From NCBI GenBank assembly GCA_913057945.1, contig CAJXOF010000005.1, positions 124,001 to 188,000 on the forward strand: a stretch of 64,000 nt of DNA, read 5' to 3'. Source of the DNA: an uncultured Hyphomonadaceae bacterium (GTDB lineage Bacteria; Pseudomonadota; Alphaproteobacteria; Caulobacterales; Hyphomonadaceae). Made by a program: the position numbers and the translations under genes. This document shows positions 26,273-37,824 of this stretch, piece after piece. The notes beneath the pieces were generated by a model. It searched no databases and was not told where the DNA came from. It saw only the letters and a program-made list of their open reading frames with translations. Numbering within the stretch: the stretch's first letter is position 1; each line of letters opens with the position of its first letter.

Positions 26273-28609
26273 CTATTGTGCGCCGAAGCGGTAACGGGCC
26301 TCTACACCGAAGGTCGCCGGGTCCCCGGCATAACCGATATTGTATCCAAGGTTGGTGTCGAAAGCGAGGAAGCCGGTATAATACTCCTCGTCCAGGATGT
26401 TTTTACCGAAGGCCGAAATATCCAGATTATAGTCGGTGAGGTGATAGGATATGCGGGCCTCAAGCAGGCCGAACCCTTCCTGGGAAACAGTATCGGTATT
26501 GATGGCTTCTGACCGGAACTCGACATCGTCGCGCCACCGCCACGCACCAAAGATACTGAGGTCATTTCCGCCAACCGGCACCGTATACTTTGCGGTCAGA
26601 GAATATTGCAGCTCCGGTATCGGGAACTTCTCGTCCGTCCTGTCACCAAGAAGCGCATCTTGCCAGTCTTCATAAGCGGCATCCACATAGCTGAGCGATC
26701 CGCTGAGCTCGAGATTGTCTGTTGGCACCAGCCATGCCTCGACTTCGCCGCCATAGACACGGCCCTGCGCCGCGTTGGTGACAAAAGTCGCGAGATTATT
26801 GTTCCGGCTGACAGTCGTGCTGCGCTGGATGTTCTTGTACTCGGTGTAGAAGGTCGCCGCATTCAGGCGAAGGCGGCCATCGGCAAGATCGCTCTTGAAG
26901 CCGACTTCATATTCGGTCGCCTCTTCTGGCTCGAAGGGCGAGAACGTCACCGGGTCACTGCTGCCACGCACATTGTTGCCGCCAGCACGGAAGCTGCTGG
27001 CAAACTTGGCGTAAAGAAGCAGATCTTCGCTCGGCTTCCAGTCAAGGCTGGCGAGATATGATGGCTGAGCCGAATCCGTATCGAATGTAGCCGCGCAGAC
27101 GCCGGCCGTGTCCAGCAATTCAGGAGGCAAAGTGCAGCCGCCACCATTCGCATTGCGACTGACAACTTGTTGTTCGGTTTCCGAATAGCGAACGCCCCCC
27201 GTCAGCCTGAGCGTGTCGGTCAGCTCATATTCAGCCTGCGCAAACACGGATATATTCTGGTTCTCGGCGGAATAGGCAGTCATGCTGGGGCTGTTGGGAT
27301 TGATTGCCGTCAGCTGCGGCGTGGTACTGCCTTCCCGGCCATCTTCACTGTTGTAGAAGGCGCCGACGATCCAGAACAGCCGGTCATCGATATCGTCTAC
27401 AATATGAAACTCCTGAGTGAAGCTGCTCGCATAGGAGAAGTTGTTCGGCCGCAGCAGGTCAAACTGTGTCTGTGCATAGTCCTGGATATCATTGCGGCTC
27501 GTGTCGCGATAACCGGTGATCGAACGCAGGACGACTGGCCCGACATCGACTTTCAGGTCAGAAGAACCGCCCCAGAGTTCGAGGCGTCCTGACACAGGGG
27601 TCGACCCATTGGTTTCGTAGAAGCCACCTGTATTCATGGCGGAATCCACGAATGCGTTATAGGCCGCAGTTATCCCCTCGGTCGTTGCTGGCAGTCCGAG
27701 TTCCACACGCGTTGCCGTGACGATAGAGTTGAGGGCATTGCCAACCCTTAGTGTATCAGGATTGATCTCCAGATCATTGACGTGAACGACATTGATGACT
27801 GATCCGGTCGTCTCCGATTCCGTCCAGTCGGCCGTCGCGAGCCATTCGATATGACTGGTCGGTTCCCAGAGCAGCGAGGCCCTGGCCGCCTTGTCATTCG
27901 TCTCGCCAAGGTTCTGGCCAAGTGCATTCTGACCGATGCCGTCATTCTGGGCGGACTTGCCCGCAAGCCGGACGGCCAACTTGTCAGAAATCACCGGTAG
28001 TGTGACCGCACCGGAAACTTCAACCGTATTCAGATTACCAACGACCGAATCGACATAGCCGCTCATACCCTCGAAATCGGGACGCTTGGAATAGACGAGC
28101 AAGGCGCCGCCTGTCGTGTTCTTGCCGAAAAGCGTGCCTTGGGGCCCCTTGAGCACTTCGATCCGGTCGACATCGAACAATGCTGCGCGCAAGCCGATTT
28201 GCCTCGGACGGCTGATTTCATCGACATAAACAGCAACAGATGGATCGGTCGTCAGGAGCGTGTCGGCTTGCGTCTGACCGCGAATGCCAACGTTTGCCGC
28301 GCTCGGTCCACCCGGTCCGCTCGCGAGGTAGAGGGACGGAGCAAATCCTTGAAGGTCACGAATATTCGAGATCGCCGAATCTGCGAGAACGGACTCATCA
28401 ATGACCGTAATGGCCAAAGGCACGTCCTGCACACTTTCATCGACGCGGCGCGCCGTGACGGTGACCGTCCCGAGCTTCCTCGACGCATCTTCTCCGGCGG
28501 TATCGCCTGCAACTGCCACCGCCTCCTGCGCATTGGCCGGCATGCCAGCGGAGATCGCCGCCACCGAAACCGTGGTCAAAGCCGCAATGATTATTGAAAC
28601 CCGTTTCAT
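26273..28609 (-). CDS. TonB-dependent outer membrane receptor
   Basis: This 778-residue receptor has a signal peptide (hydrophobic residues about 5-27, ending AMPANAQ-like), a TonB box-like LGTVTVTARR, a plug domain with VLKGPQGTLFGKNTTGG, and a beta-barrel ending in YRFGAQ. Such receptors in this lineage take up bulky organic substrates as well as iron complexes. Here the neighbours (MFS transporter, CoA ligase, amidohydrolase) favour a carbon substrate. GGGGAGGA precedes the ATG. A TACC-N6-GGTA dyad lies 16-29 bases upstream of the start. Confidence 0.93.
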   Translation of the reverse strand: MKRVSIIIAALTTVSVAAISAGMPANAQEAVAVAGDTAGEDASRKLGTVTVTARRVDESVQDVPLAITVIDESVLADSAISNIRDLQGFAPSLYLASGPGGPSAANVGIRGQTQADTLLTTDPSVAVYVDEISRPRQIGLRAALFDVDRIEVLKGPQGTLFGKNTTGGALLVYSKRPDFEGMSGYVDSVVGNLNTVEVSGAVTLPVISDKLAVRLAGKSAQNDGIGQNALGQNLGETNDKAARASLLWEPTSHIEWLATADWTESETTGSVINVVHVNDLEINPDTLRVGNALNSIVTATRVELGLPATTEGITAAYNAFVDSAMNTGGFYETNGSTPVSGRLELWGGSSDLKVDVGPVVLRSITGYRDTSRNDIQDYAQTQFDLLRPNNFSYASSFTQEFHIVDDIDDRLFWIVGAFYNSEDGREGSTTPQLTAINPNSPSMTAYSAENQNISVFAQAEYELTDTLRLTGGVRYSETEQQVVSRNANGGGCTLPPELLDTAGVCAATFDTDSAQPSYLASLDWKPSEDLLLYAKFASSFRAGGNNVRGSSDPVTFSPFEPEEATEYEVGFKSDLADGRLRLNAATFYTEYKNIQRSTTVSRNNNLATFVTNAAQGRVYGGEVEAWLVPTDNLELSGSLSYVDAAYEDWQDALLGDRTDEKFPIPELQYSLTAKYTVPVGGNDLSIFGAWRWRDDVEFRSEAINTDTVSQEGFGLLEARISYHLTDYNLDISAFGKNILDEEYYTGFLAFDTNLGYNIGYAGDPATFGVEARYRFGAQ

Positions 28610-29054
28610 AATTCCTCCCCTTAGTACCTTTTTTGGTATCTGCTTTTAATTTGCCTTACTCAGACGTCAGGTCACAAGCTACTCGGCAAGAAGGACTAAG
28701 TCTTAAAAGTGATGATCCCTCATAACATCGAGTATGCAGGTCAGCGATTGAGGAGGAAAGCCTGTGAATTGATGTGTTTTTCCCTGCCCCCCCATCCCAA
28801 TAAGACCCAAGAGCCGGAAGCCAGGGATGGTCGAACCGGCGAAAATATGCCGAAGAGAATATTTTTATTATAAACATCATATACTTACATGAACTCAACG
28901 GGACTCGACATGCGCACAAGAGCAGGCCTGTCAGTGCGAGCCGGGCGGGTAGTGTTATGCTGGATTGGAGGCCATTGTTGACGCTTACACCTAGGATTCC
29001 CGAAGAACTCCCAGACAGAATCATCGTCACAAAATATAAAGAGGGAGGACGCTG
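28610..29054. other. Divergent intergenic region, 445 bp
   Basis: This AT-rich gap lies between the TonB receptor gene (minus) and the small EthD-like gene (plus). It holds a TACC-N6-GGTA dyad near the receptor start, an imperfect CCATCCC/GGGATGG inverted repeat (28792-28830) and an AT-rich stretch around 28855-28890 that could contain a plus-strand promoter. I found no supported gene in it. Confidence 0.5.
28625..28638. promoter_or_regulatory. Candidate operator dyad upstream of the TonB receptor gene
   Basis: TACC and GGTA flank six T bases in perfect symmetry, 16-29 bases upstream of the receptor start codon and next to its ribosome binding site. A repressor bound here would block transcription or initiation. 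The regulator is not identified. Confidence 0.3.
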
Positions 29055-29387
29055 ATGGAACGCTACTGTTTTATCATCATCACGGTGGGACCGGATGAAG
29101 AAGACGACGATTATCGAGAGTGGTACGAATGCCAACACATGCCTGATGTCCTGGACGTGCCTGGCTTTGTTTCAGCCCAGCGCTTCCGGCTTCAGGAGGC
29201 GCACGAGAACATGCGCCAATACCTGACCCTGTTCGAAATCGACACCGATGATCTGGATGCTGTGATGAAAGAACTGCGTCAAAGGGCCGGAACGAACCTC
29301 ATGCCACTCATAAAGGGCGCTGGCCAACAGACCATCAATCGCCTGGTGGGTCGTGCGGTTACGCCCTTATTGACCAGCCCGCCCTAG
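29055..29387 (+). CDS. Small EthD-like (dimeric alpha/beta barrel) protein
   Basis: This 110-residue protein begins with a beta strand (MERYCFIIITVGPDE), then DDYREWYECQHMPDVLDVPGF, abbreviated here to WYECQHMPDVL and VPGFVSAQRF. The W-Y...H-M-P-D-V pattern followed by VPG and QRF is that of EthD-like ferredoxin-fold proteins found with ring-degradation genes. Its function is unknown; family members are proposed to bind aromatic or steroid intermediates. A strong ribosome binding site (GGGAGGA) precedes the ATG. It ends 8 bp before the convergent guaA stop and marks the edge of the catabolic island. Confidence 0.7.
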   Translation: MERYCFIIITVGPDEEDDDYREWYECQHMPDVLDVPGFVSAQRFRLQEAHENMRQYLTLFEIDTDDLDAVMKELRQRAGTNLMPLIKGAGQQTINRLVGRAVTPLLTSPP

Positions 29388-29395
29388 CCCCACAG

Positions 29396-30958
29396 CTATT
29401 CCCATTCGATGGTGCCGGGCGGCTTGCTGGTCACGTCATAGACGACACGGTTGACGCCCTTCACCTCATTGATGATACGGGTCGCGACGCGGCCGAGGAA
29501 ATCATGCTCGTACGGATAATAGTCCGCCGTCATGCCATCGGTTGAGGTCACCGCGCGCAGGGCCAGCACGGCCTCATAGGTGCGCTCGTCGCCCATCACG
29601 CCGACCGTGTTGACCGGCAACAAGACGCTGAACGCCTGCCAGATTTCGTCGTACAGTCCCGCCTTGCGGATCTCGTCGATATAGATCGCATCCGCCTTGC
29701 GCAGCGTGTCGGCCTTCTCCCGCGTGATCTCGCCGGGAATGCGGATCGCAAGGCCCGGTCCGGGGAAGGGATGCCGCCCGATAAAGCTCTCCGGCAGGCC
29801 AAGCTCCCGGCCCAGCGCGCGCACTTCATCCTTGAACAGTTCGCGGAGCGGCTCGACCAGTTTCATGTTCATGCGTTCCGGCAGGCCGCCGACATTGTGG
29901 TGGCTCTTGATCGTCACGCTGGGTCCGCCAATGGCCGAGACGCTTTCGATCACGTCCGGATAGAGCGTGCCTTGTGCCAGGAAATCCGCGCCGCCGATCT
30001 TCTTGGCTTCGGCATCGAACACATCAATGAACAGGCCGCCAATGATCTTGCGCTTGCGTTCCGGGTCCGAGACGCCTTCCAGCTTGCCGAGAAACAGGTC
30101 CGACGCATCCACATGCACGAGCGGAATGTTGTAATGCTCGCGGAACAGGGTCACGACCTGCTCGCTCTCGCCCTGGCGCATCAATCCGTGGTCGACATAA
30201 ACACAGGTCAGCTGGTCGCCGATGGCTTCATGGATCAGGACCGCAGCGACCGAGGAATCCACCCCGCCCGACAGGCCGCAGATCACCCGGCCCTTGCCAA
30301 CCTGCTCGCGGATCTTCTCGATGGCTTCGGCCCGGTAGGCCGCCATCGTCCAGTCGCCCTTCAGGCCCGCAACGCCATGCGTGAAATTGCGCAGCAATTC
30401 GCGGCCATGCACCGTGTGCACGACTTCCGGATGGAATTGCGTGCCGTAGAATTTGCGTTCCGGGTCTGAAATGATCGCATAGGGGGCGCCCGGCGATTTC
30501 GCGATCACGCCAAAGCCCGGCGCCATATCGGCCACATGGTCACCATGGCTCATCCAGACCTGCTCGCTGTCACCGGCATGGAAAAGGTCCGACAGGATCG
30601 GATCATCCACGACCTTCTCGATGAAGGCCCGGCCGAATTCACGGCTCGTGCCACTTTCCACCTTGCCGCCCAATTGCTGCATCATAACCTGCTGGCCATA
30701 GCAGATGCCGAGCACCGGCACGCCGAGCGCGAAGATCGCATCATCGGCGCGCGGGCTGTCGTCCCATGTCACGCTGGAGGGGCCGCCCGACAGGATCACG
30801 GCCTGCGGGTCATACTCGCCGAGAAACGCCGCATCGACCTTGTTGAAAGGGTGGATTTCACAATAGACGCCGCTCTCGCGCAGGCGTCGTGCGATCAGTT
30901 GCGTCACCTGGCTGCCGAAATCGACGATGAGGGCGCGTTCATGTCTCTGCTCAGTCAT
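29396..30958 (-). CDS. guaA: GMP synthase (glutamine-hydrolysing)
   Basis: This 520-residue enzyme, the normal length, converts XMP to GMP using glutamine and ATP. The N-terminal glutamine amidotransferase has the Cys nucleophile in GICYGQQ and His/Glu in QFHPEV. The ATP-pyrophosphatase P-loop is SGGVDSS. The C-terminal dimerisation domain ends in PPGTIEWE. The start at 30958 gives the standard [18 protein letters not shown]-terminus. guaB lies 4 kb away on the same strand rather than adjacent. Confidence 0.98.
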   Translation of the reverse strand: MTEQRHERALIVDFGSQVTQLIARRLRESGVYCEIHPFNKVDAAFLGEYDPQAVILSGGPSSVTWDDSPRADDAIFALGVPVLGICYGQQVMMQQLGGKVESGTSREFGRAFIEKVVDDPILSDLFHAGDSEQVWMSHGDHVADMAPGFGVIAKSPGAPYAIISDPERKFYGTQFHPEVVHTVHGRELLRNFTHGVAGLKGDWTMAAYRAEAIEKIREQVGKGRVICGLSGGVDSSVAAVLIHEAIGDQLTCVYVDHGLMRQGESEQVVTLFREHYNIPLVHVDASDLFLGKLEGVSDPERKRKIIGGLFIDVFDAEAKKIGGADFLAQGTLYPDVIESVSAIGGPSVTIKSHHNVGGLPERMNMKLVEPLRELFKDEVRALGRELGLPESFIGRHPFPGPGLAIRIPGEITREKADTLRKADAIYIDEIRKAGLYDEIWQAFSVLLPVNTVGVMGDERTYEAVLALRAVTSTDGMTADYYPYEHDFLGRVATRIINEVKGVNRVVYDVTSKPPGTIEWE

Positions 30959-31056
30959 GCCGCCCGATAGCCGAGCTTGAGGGATTCGTCCACAGGCTAC
31001 GGGCGGTTCCCGCGTCACTATTGACGCTGCGCCCGAAACTGGACGACGATCAGGCC

Positions 31057-32103
31057 ATGACTGACATGACTTCACTCAGCCAGTTGAAACAGGCCGCCCT
31101 CGACCGCGCCCGCGCCGGGGACTGGAACGGGGCCGCCGACACGTTGCATGCCGTGCTGGCCCAATCCCCGAATGATCTCGGCAGCCTGCTCCTGCTCGGC
31201 GATGTCAGCCATTCCGGCGGCAATATCCAGGCTGCCAGCGACGGATACCGCGCCGCTTTGGCTATGGCCGCACAGGCACCGAACCTCCCCGCGCCTGTTC
31301 AGGCGGGCCTGCAGCGCGCCCAGACGCGCCTCCTCGACTATGCCTCGGACTATGCCACCCGGCTCGACGCCCTGATCCCGCCGCCCGAGCGCTCGGCCCG
31401 CTTCAACCAATCCCTCGACATCCTGCTCGGTCGCCAGCCCGTCTACCTTCAGGAGCCGCGCCGCTATTATTTCCCAGGCCTGCCCCAGATCCAGGTTTAT
31501 GACACCGCCCGGTTCGACTGGGTGCCAGAGATGGAAGCCAGGACCGCCGAGATACAGGCCGAACTCCGCGCCGTCCTCGCCCAGGACCAGGCGAGCTTCC
31601 GCCCCTATATCGAACGCGGCACGGGCCACCTCGCCGCGCAGGACCATCACCTGCTCGACAATCATGACTGGAGTGCCTTCTATCTCTGGAAGGATGGCCG
31701 GAAGGTCGAGGAGAATTGCGCCCGCTGTCCGGTCACCACGGCCGCCCTCGACCGCGTCCCGCTCGATTTCGCAGACGGCAAATGCCCGTCCGTCCTGTTC
31801 TCGGTCCTGAAGCCCGGCGCGCACATCCCGCCGCACAATGGCATGGTGAACACGCGCCTGATCTGTCACCTGCCGCTGATTGTGCCCGGCCCGGCCTGGC
31901 TGCGCGTCGGCAGCGAGACCCATCACTGGCAGGAAGGCCGCATGGTCATCTTCGACGACACGATCGAGCATGAAGCAAAGAACGAAGCAGGTGAGACCCG
32001 GATCGTGCTCCTGTTCGACGTCTGGCGCCCGGAACTGAGCGAACAGGAACGCATGGAAGTGGCCACCCTGCTGGGTGCCATTGACGCTTTCAGCGAAAGC
32101 TGA
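31057..32103 (+). CDS. TPR-containing aspartyl/asparaginyl beta-hydroxylase
   Basis: This 348-residue protein has an N-terminal TPR-like helical region (residues about 8-75) and a C-terminal aspartyl/asparaginyl beta-hydroxylase domain. The two iron-ligand histidines are in IPPHNG and IEHEAKN, followed by Arg in [10 protein letters not shown] for 2-oxoglutarate. This subfamily uses two His without the usual Asp. It would hydroxylate Asp or Asn side chains or a small molecule; bacterial targets are mostly unknown. The stop is one base from the convergent rRNA methyltransferase stop. Confidence 0.85.
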   Translation: MTDMTSLSQLKQAALDRARAGDWNGAADTLHAVLAQSPNDLGSLLLLGDVSHSGGNIQAASDGYRAALAMAAQAPNLPAPVQAGLQRAQTRLLDYASDYATRLDALIPPPERSARFNQSLDILLGRQPVYLQEPRRYYFPGLPQIQVYDTARFDWVPEMEARTAEIQAELRAVLAQDQASFRPYIERGTGHLAAQDHHLLDNHDWSAFYLWKDGRKVEENCARCPVTTAALDRVPLDFADGKCPSVLFSVLKPGAHIPPHNGMVNTRLICHLPLIVPGPAWLRVGSETHHWQEGRMVIFDDTIEHEAKNEAGETRIVLLFDVWRPELSEQERMEVATLLGAIDAFSES

Positions 32104-32104
32104 C

Positions 32105-33409
32105 CTAGGCCCGCCGCATCACCGCAAAGAAGAAACCATCCGTGCCGGCCCGGCGCGGCGTCAGGCGCACGCTGCCGGTCGGTCCGCGATATTTGCGCAC
32201 GAGCGCTGCGCCCTCTTCGGTCAGCAGGCCGGAGGCCACGGCGGACTCGGCCGCATCTTCCTCGGAAAACTCAGGATGCGCCGCAAGGAACTTCGCCACG
32301 CGGTCCTCGTCTTCCTCGATCAGGAAGGAACACGTCGCGTAGAGCAGGCGCCCGCCCGGTTTCACATAGGCGCTGGCGGCGGCAAGGATTTCGTCCTGCT
32401 CGCCCATACGCTTTTCCAATTGTCGCTCTTTCAGCCGCCATTTAGCGTCCGGCCGGCGGCGCCATGTACCGGTCCCGGTGCAGGGCGCGTCCACGAAAAC
32501 GAGGTCCATCTGATCTGAAAGGTCTTCCAGCTGTGTCGGCTCGCTCGGATGCACCAGCTGCACATTGTGCGCGCCGGAGCGCTTCAGGCGCGGGATCAGC
32601 GCCGACAGGCGGCGTCCGTCAATATCATAGGCAAAGATCTGTCCCTTGCCCTGCATCTGCGCGGCCATGGCCAGCGTCTTGCCACCGCCCCCCGCGCAAT
32701 AATCCATGACCTGCTCGCCCGGCTGGGCATTCGCCGCCGCCGAGGCAATCTGGCTGCCCGCATCCTGGACCTCGACCCAGCCCTTGGAATAGGCCGGAAT
32801 GCTCTCCAGCGAGGCTTCCCGCTCGCTCGGGTCGCGGGCGGGAATATTGAAGGCATTGAGCAATAGCGGCGAGGCTTCGGCTTTCGCGCTGCGCAGCGGC
32901 TGGGCGGCCTTCTCGGCATCCACTTTCAGCGTGTTGACGCGAAGGTCCACATCGGCGCGCACGGCCATCGCCTGCGCTTCGACCGGGGCCTCCTCGCCGA
33001 ACACGCGCGCCATCATTGGTGCCATCCATTCAGGATAATCGCCCTGCACATGCGGCGGCGCGACCGGGTCCGGCGCCATGACGAGGCGTTCGCGCTCCTG
33101 CAGGGTCAGCTTGGACGGCGCATGGTCTTCATCCATGGCCGAGTCGATTTCCTTGATATTCCAGCCCCAGGCATGTGCCAGCGCCCCCAGGATCAGGCCG
33201 CGGGGGGTATCATCGCCCATCGCATGGGCAATCGAATTGCGCTTGCGCAACGCGTCCAGCACGAGGCCACTAACCCAGGCCCGGTCCTTCGAGCCAGCAT
33301 AGCGCGCGCGCTTGCCCCAGTCCCGCGCAGCCGATTTGACCGGCTGGTGCCGGGTCAGCACGTCGTTCAGCACGTCGATTGCCGCTGCGATGCGTCCGCC
33401 ATTGCGCAT
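32105..33409 (-). CDS. RsmB/NOP-family RNA cytosine-C5 methyltransferase
   Basis: This 434-residue SAM-dependent enzyme has an N-terminal NusB-like region, a SAM-binding motif DYCAGGGGKTLAMAA, the general-base motif DAPCTGTGTWRRRPD and the nucleophilic Cys in YATCSF. It methylates a cytosine in 16S rRNA (RsmB-type) or a related RNA. GAGG precedes the ATG. The C-terminus GTDGFFFAVMRR is a family hallmark. The exact RNA target cannot be set from sequence alone. Confidence 0.92.
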   Translation of the reverse strand: MRNGGRIAAAIDVLNDVLTRHQPVKSAARDWGKRARYAGSKDRAWVSGLVLDALRKRNSIAHAMGDDTPRGLILGALAHAWGWNIKEIDSAMDEDHAPSKLTLQERERLVMAPDPVAPPHVQGDYPEWMAPMMARVFGEEAPVEAQAMAVRADVDLRVNTLKVDAEKAAQPLRSAKAEASPLLLNAFNIPARDPSEREASLESIPAYSKGWVEVQDAGSQIASAAANAQPGEQVMDYCAGGGGKTLAMAAQMQGKGQIFAYDIDGRRLSALIPRLKRSGAHNVQLVHPSEPTQLEDLSDQMDLVFVDAPCTGTGTWRRRPDAKWRLKERQLEKRMGEQDEILAAASAYVKPGGRLLYATCSFLIEEDEDRVAKFLAAHPEFSEEDAAESAVASGLLTEEGAALVRKYRGPTGSVRLTPRRAGTDGFFFAVMRRA

Positions 33410-33623
33410 GGGAATTGCCTCTTAAGTCTCTGCAAACCGCCCTGTTACAGCGCAAATTGGGCAAGGGAAACCGGCAATAGCTTAACCGGCGGCCCCAATC
33501 ACAGGCCCCGCCCGCGCGCGGCGCACCCTGCCGACACGCTAGAAAATCCGGAAAGCTGCCCCTGAGTGCCCTCTGGCCAAGCCCCGGCAAACATGCCGTA
33601 TTGGGCCGCATCTGGAGGAAAAC

Positions 33624-34229
33624 ATGCTGGACCCTGACCTGCCCGCCACGGTGAAACTCGCGCTTCCGATGAACTGGCGGCAAGTCGGCGACATCACGGC
33701 CGAAGCCTTTTCCGAAGACCCGATCAATCGCTGGATCTTCGGCAATGACGCCGCCATCCAGTCGACATTCCGCCAGCTTGCGCGGGACATCTACCTGCCC
33801 CACGGCATCTGTCACATAATTGGCGACGAGGCCGCGACGATGTGGGCGCTGTCGGAGGCCCGCCACGGGCTCTCGCCCTTCCAGACCGCGCGCCTCGCCT
33901 GGTCGCTCGTCACCAAGGGCTCGAAGGGCGCGGCAAAGCGAGCCATCCGCGCGGGCGAGATCATGGATGAAAACCACCCGACCGATCCGCACCTCTATCT
34001 CTTTACCATCGGCACACGGAAGGCTGCGCGCGGCACCGGCCTCGGCAAGACCATCCTGCGCCCCATGCTGGACGCCGCCGACCGCGCCGGCCTGCCCTGC
34101 TATCTGGAAAACTCCAACCCCGCCAATTCCGGCTTCTATATGAGCCACGGCTTCGAACGCATGAAACTGTTCGAGGTCGGAGACGGCTCACCCCAGATGG
34201 AAGCAATGTGGCGGAAGGCTGACTGTTAG
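33624..34229 (+). CDS. GNAT family N-acetyltransferase
   Basis: This 201-residue acetyltransferase has the acetyl-CoA motif RGTGLGKTIL near residue 140 and the typical ending NSGFYMSHGFERMKLFEV. GGAGG lies upstream of the ATG. Its last bases overlap the stop of the convergent AT-rich gene. The substrate is unknown; the acidic N-terminal half (ITAEAFSEDPINRWIF) resembles GNATs acting on small amines. Confidence 0.87.
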   Translation: MLDPDLPATVKLALPMNWRQVGDITAEAFSEDPINRWIFGNDAAIQSTFRQLARDIYLPHGICHIIGDEAATMWALSEARHGLSPFQTARLAWSLVTKGSKGAAKRAIRAGEIMDENHPTDPHLYLFTIGTRKAARGTGLGKTILRPMLDAADRAGLPCYLENSNPANSGFYMSHGFERMKLFEVGDGSPQMEAMWRKADC

Positions 34230-34708
34230 TTAGATTGCTCGCTCTTAAGCAAAGTCGGTATTTCTTTAATCGCCTCTAACGCCGCCTGAAGACGTTCATC
34301 CCGCGTTTCGTACTCAACAGATGAGTAGTTGAGACTACGGAGCTGCACATGCGAAAATTTCAATCTAGTACATTTAGACATCTCAAAGAGCATGTCCGAA
34401 ATGAGATTTTGAAAGTTAGCATCATTTCGCCAAACAGGCTCACTCCGTTCCAAGAGAGCTCTTAACCGATCATAGGCTTTTAACACTTCTGTCTTGTTAC
34501 GGAAGACAACCGGCACCGTGTTGATTATTTGGGTGAATTCTGGACGCGATGGGTGCATCCTATGTGCAATCAAACCTGTAATCATATCTACACGGAGGCG
34601 GTTATTCTCTTTGCGTGATTGCAGGAAGATAGATCCCATAATTGCCGTTAAGGGACCTATTATAGTTGCCGCAGCGATGACAATCGTATGTGCCCAAATC
34701 GGATCCAT
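34226..34708 (-). CDS. AT-rich orphan membrane protein, DUF6680-like
   Basis: This 160-residue protein has one N-terminal transmembrane helix (HTIVIAAATIIGPLTAIMGS) and a soluble helical remainder containing GLIAHRMHPSRPEF, NTVPVVF and VLKAYDRLRALLE. The order of these pieces resembles DUF6680 proteins as I remember them. Base and codon use are visibly more AT-rich than any neighbour (for example ATA, AGA and TTA codons), a sign of recent transfer. No obvious ribosome binding site precedes the ATG. Function unknown; proteins of this sort occur in defence and accessory islands. Confidence 0.7.
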   Translation of the reverse strand: MDPIWAHTIVIAAATIIGPLTAIMGSIFLQSRKENNRLRVDMITGLIAHRMHPSRPEFTQIINTVPVVFRNKTEVLKAYDRLRALLERSEPVWRNDANFQNLISDMLFEMSKCTRLKFSHVQLRSLNYSSVEYETRDERLQAALEAIKEIPTLLKSEQSN

Positions 34709-34777
34709 CGTCTACCCCACTTTTGATTGTTTTGACACGCAACCAAGCACCAATACACAATCTACGCAAGTATTCAC

Positions 34778-34794
34778 GCAGTCTTGGAGACTGC
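34778..34794. repeat. 7-bp dyad upstream of the orphan gene
   Basis: GCAGTCT and AGACTGC form a perfect inverted repeat around TGG, 70 bp upstream of the orphan gene's start and within its AT-rich patch. It could be an operator or an integration scar. No T-run follows, so it is not a terminator. Confidence 0.35.
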
Positions 34795-34865
34795 AGTCGA
34801 ATATTAGAGATTGGAGATTGTGGTTTTGCTGAGGTTGTGAGTACCGCAACCTTGCAAAGAGTGCA

Positions 34866-36852
<1,987 letters not shown>

Positions 36853-36853
36853 G

Positions 36854-37270
36854 CTAGTCGACGCAGAGCGCAGGCGTCGCGCGCCCGTTCTCGACCGTGG
36901 CATAGCATCCGAACGGGCTGTCCGTGGCCTGACACTTGCCCGTGACCGGCTCGCCCGCTTCGGGCATGTCATCGCCCAGGCTGAGGCGGCACTGGCCGAG
37001 GCAATCGGCATTATCCGTGCACGCCTGTCCGGCGTCGTCAAAGGTCTGGATGCATTGCTCCCAGCCGCGCATCCCGTCGCGCGCGACATTGCCGCCGGCC
37101 GCTTCGCATTCCGCGCGCTCGGCCGCGGTCGCCATCTCGCCTGCAAACTGAATTTTCTCATAGGGGTCTGAGCCGGACTCGTATCCGGAATTGTCAGCAT
37201 ACACATCCTGAAGATAGGCGCAGCCCGCCAGAGCCGCGCCCGCCAGCACAAGCGCAATCATCCTGATCAT
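36854..37270 (-). CDS. Small Cys-rich lipoprotein
   Basis: This 138-residue protein has a signal peptide and lipobox LAGC (Cys 17), so it should be lipid-anchored in the envelope. The mature part has at least nine cysteines (for example QACTDNADCLGQC and SPFGCYATVENG), suggesting disulfide bonds. The ATG overlaps the stop of the GFA gene by 4 bp. The function is not recognised. It ends one base from the decayed dioxygenase. Confidence 0.75.
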   Translation of the reverse strand: MIRMIALVLAGAALAGCAYLQDVYADNSGYESGSDPYEKIQFAGEMATAAERAECEAAGGNVARDGMRGWEQCIQTFDDAGQACTDNADCLGQCRLSLGDDMPEAGEPVTGKCQATDSPFGCYATVENGRATPALCVD

Positions 37271-37677
37271 TGGCCGGGGAACCTTTCAAAGCTCGCAATA
37301 TCCTCCGGGACATGCTGGAAGCATTGGGCGTCTGCGGTCTGCATCGCCATCTGGGGGTGTCCGAACACGGAGGGGTCATCCAGTGTCCCCACTTTCAGGA
37401 TCACGGCATTTGGCAGCGAAGCGGACCGCGTGGCGATATGTGTCCCGCAGGTCGGGCAGAATTCGCGAAGATTGCCGCGTTCCAGGTCTGCCCGGCGAAA
37501 CCCTTTCGGCTGCCCCAGCGTATAGCGGAAATCCGAGGCTGGCATCGCCATGAACGTATTGGCCTGCCCACCTGTGAAATACTGGCATTCCCGGCAGTAG
37601 CAACTCGCCTTCATGATCGGCTCACCGCCTGCCTCATACCGGATTGCCCCGCAATAACAGCCACCTGTAACAGCCAT
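37267..37677 (-). CDS. GFA (CENP-V/glutathione-dependent formaldehyde-activating) family protein
   Basis: This 136-residue zinc protein has the GFA cysteine pattern: GGCYCGAIRY, SCYCRECQ and FCPTCGTHI. The family contains formaldehyde-glutathione adduct enzymes and many proteins of unknown role. GGGAGA lies before the ATG at 37677. It is coupled by a 4-bp overlap to the lipoprotein gene downstream and is divergent from the dodecin gene. Confidence 0.9.
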   Translation of the reverse strand: MAVTGGCYCGAIRYEAGGEPIMKASCYCRECQYFTGGQANTFMAMPASDFRYTLGQPKGFRRADLERGNLREFCPTCGTHIATRSASLPNAVILKVGTLDDPSVFGHPQMAMQTADAQCFQHVPEDIASFERFPGQ

Positions 37678-37743
37678 GATCGTCTCCCTTTTCCGTTTGA
37701 ACGATACTGGATCGGACCGGAATCGAATGCAACATGACCTTTT

Positions 37744-37761
37744 TCGGGAACTAAATCCCGA
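37744..37761. repeat. Small dyad in the GFA/dodecin gap
   Basis: TCGGGA and TCCCGA form a perfect 6-bp inverted repeat with a 6-base loop, followed on the plus strand by GTTTT. It is placed as a possible operator for either divergent gene; the T-run is too short for a terminator. Confidence 0.25.
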
Positions 37762-37824
37762 GTTTTGCATACTTCTTGCATATTGAGCCCCAAACACCGG
37801 CAATCAGGATGCTGAACTGAATTC

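Noticed and set aside
34832..34852. AGGTTG/CAACCT hairpin downstream of guaB as a terminator
   Set aside because: No T-run on the minus strand after the stem, and the loop is long.
34226..34865. AT-rich patch as an insertion sequence or prophage piece
   Set aside because: No transposase, integrase, flanking direct repeats or terminal inverted repeats were seen.
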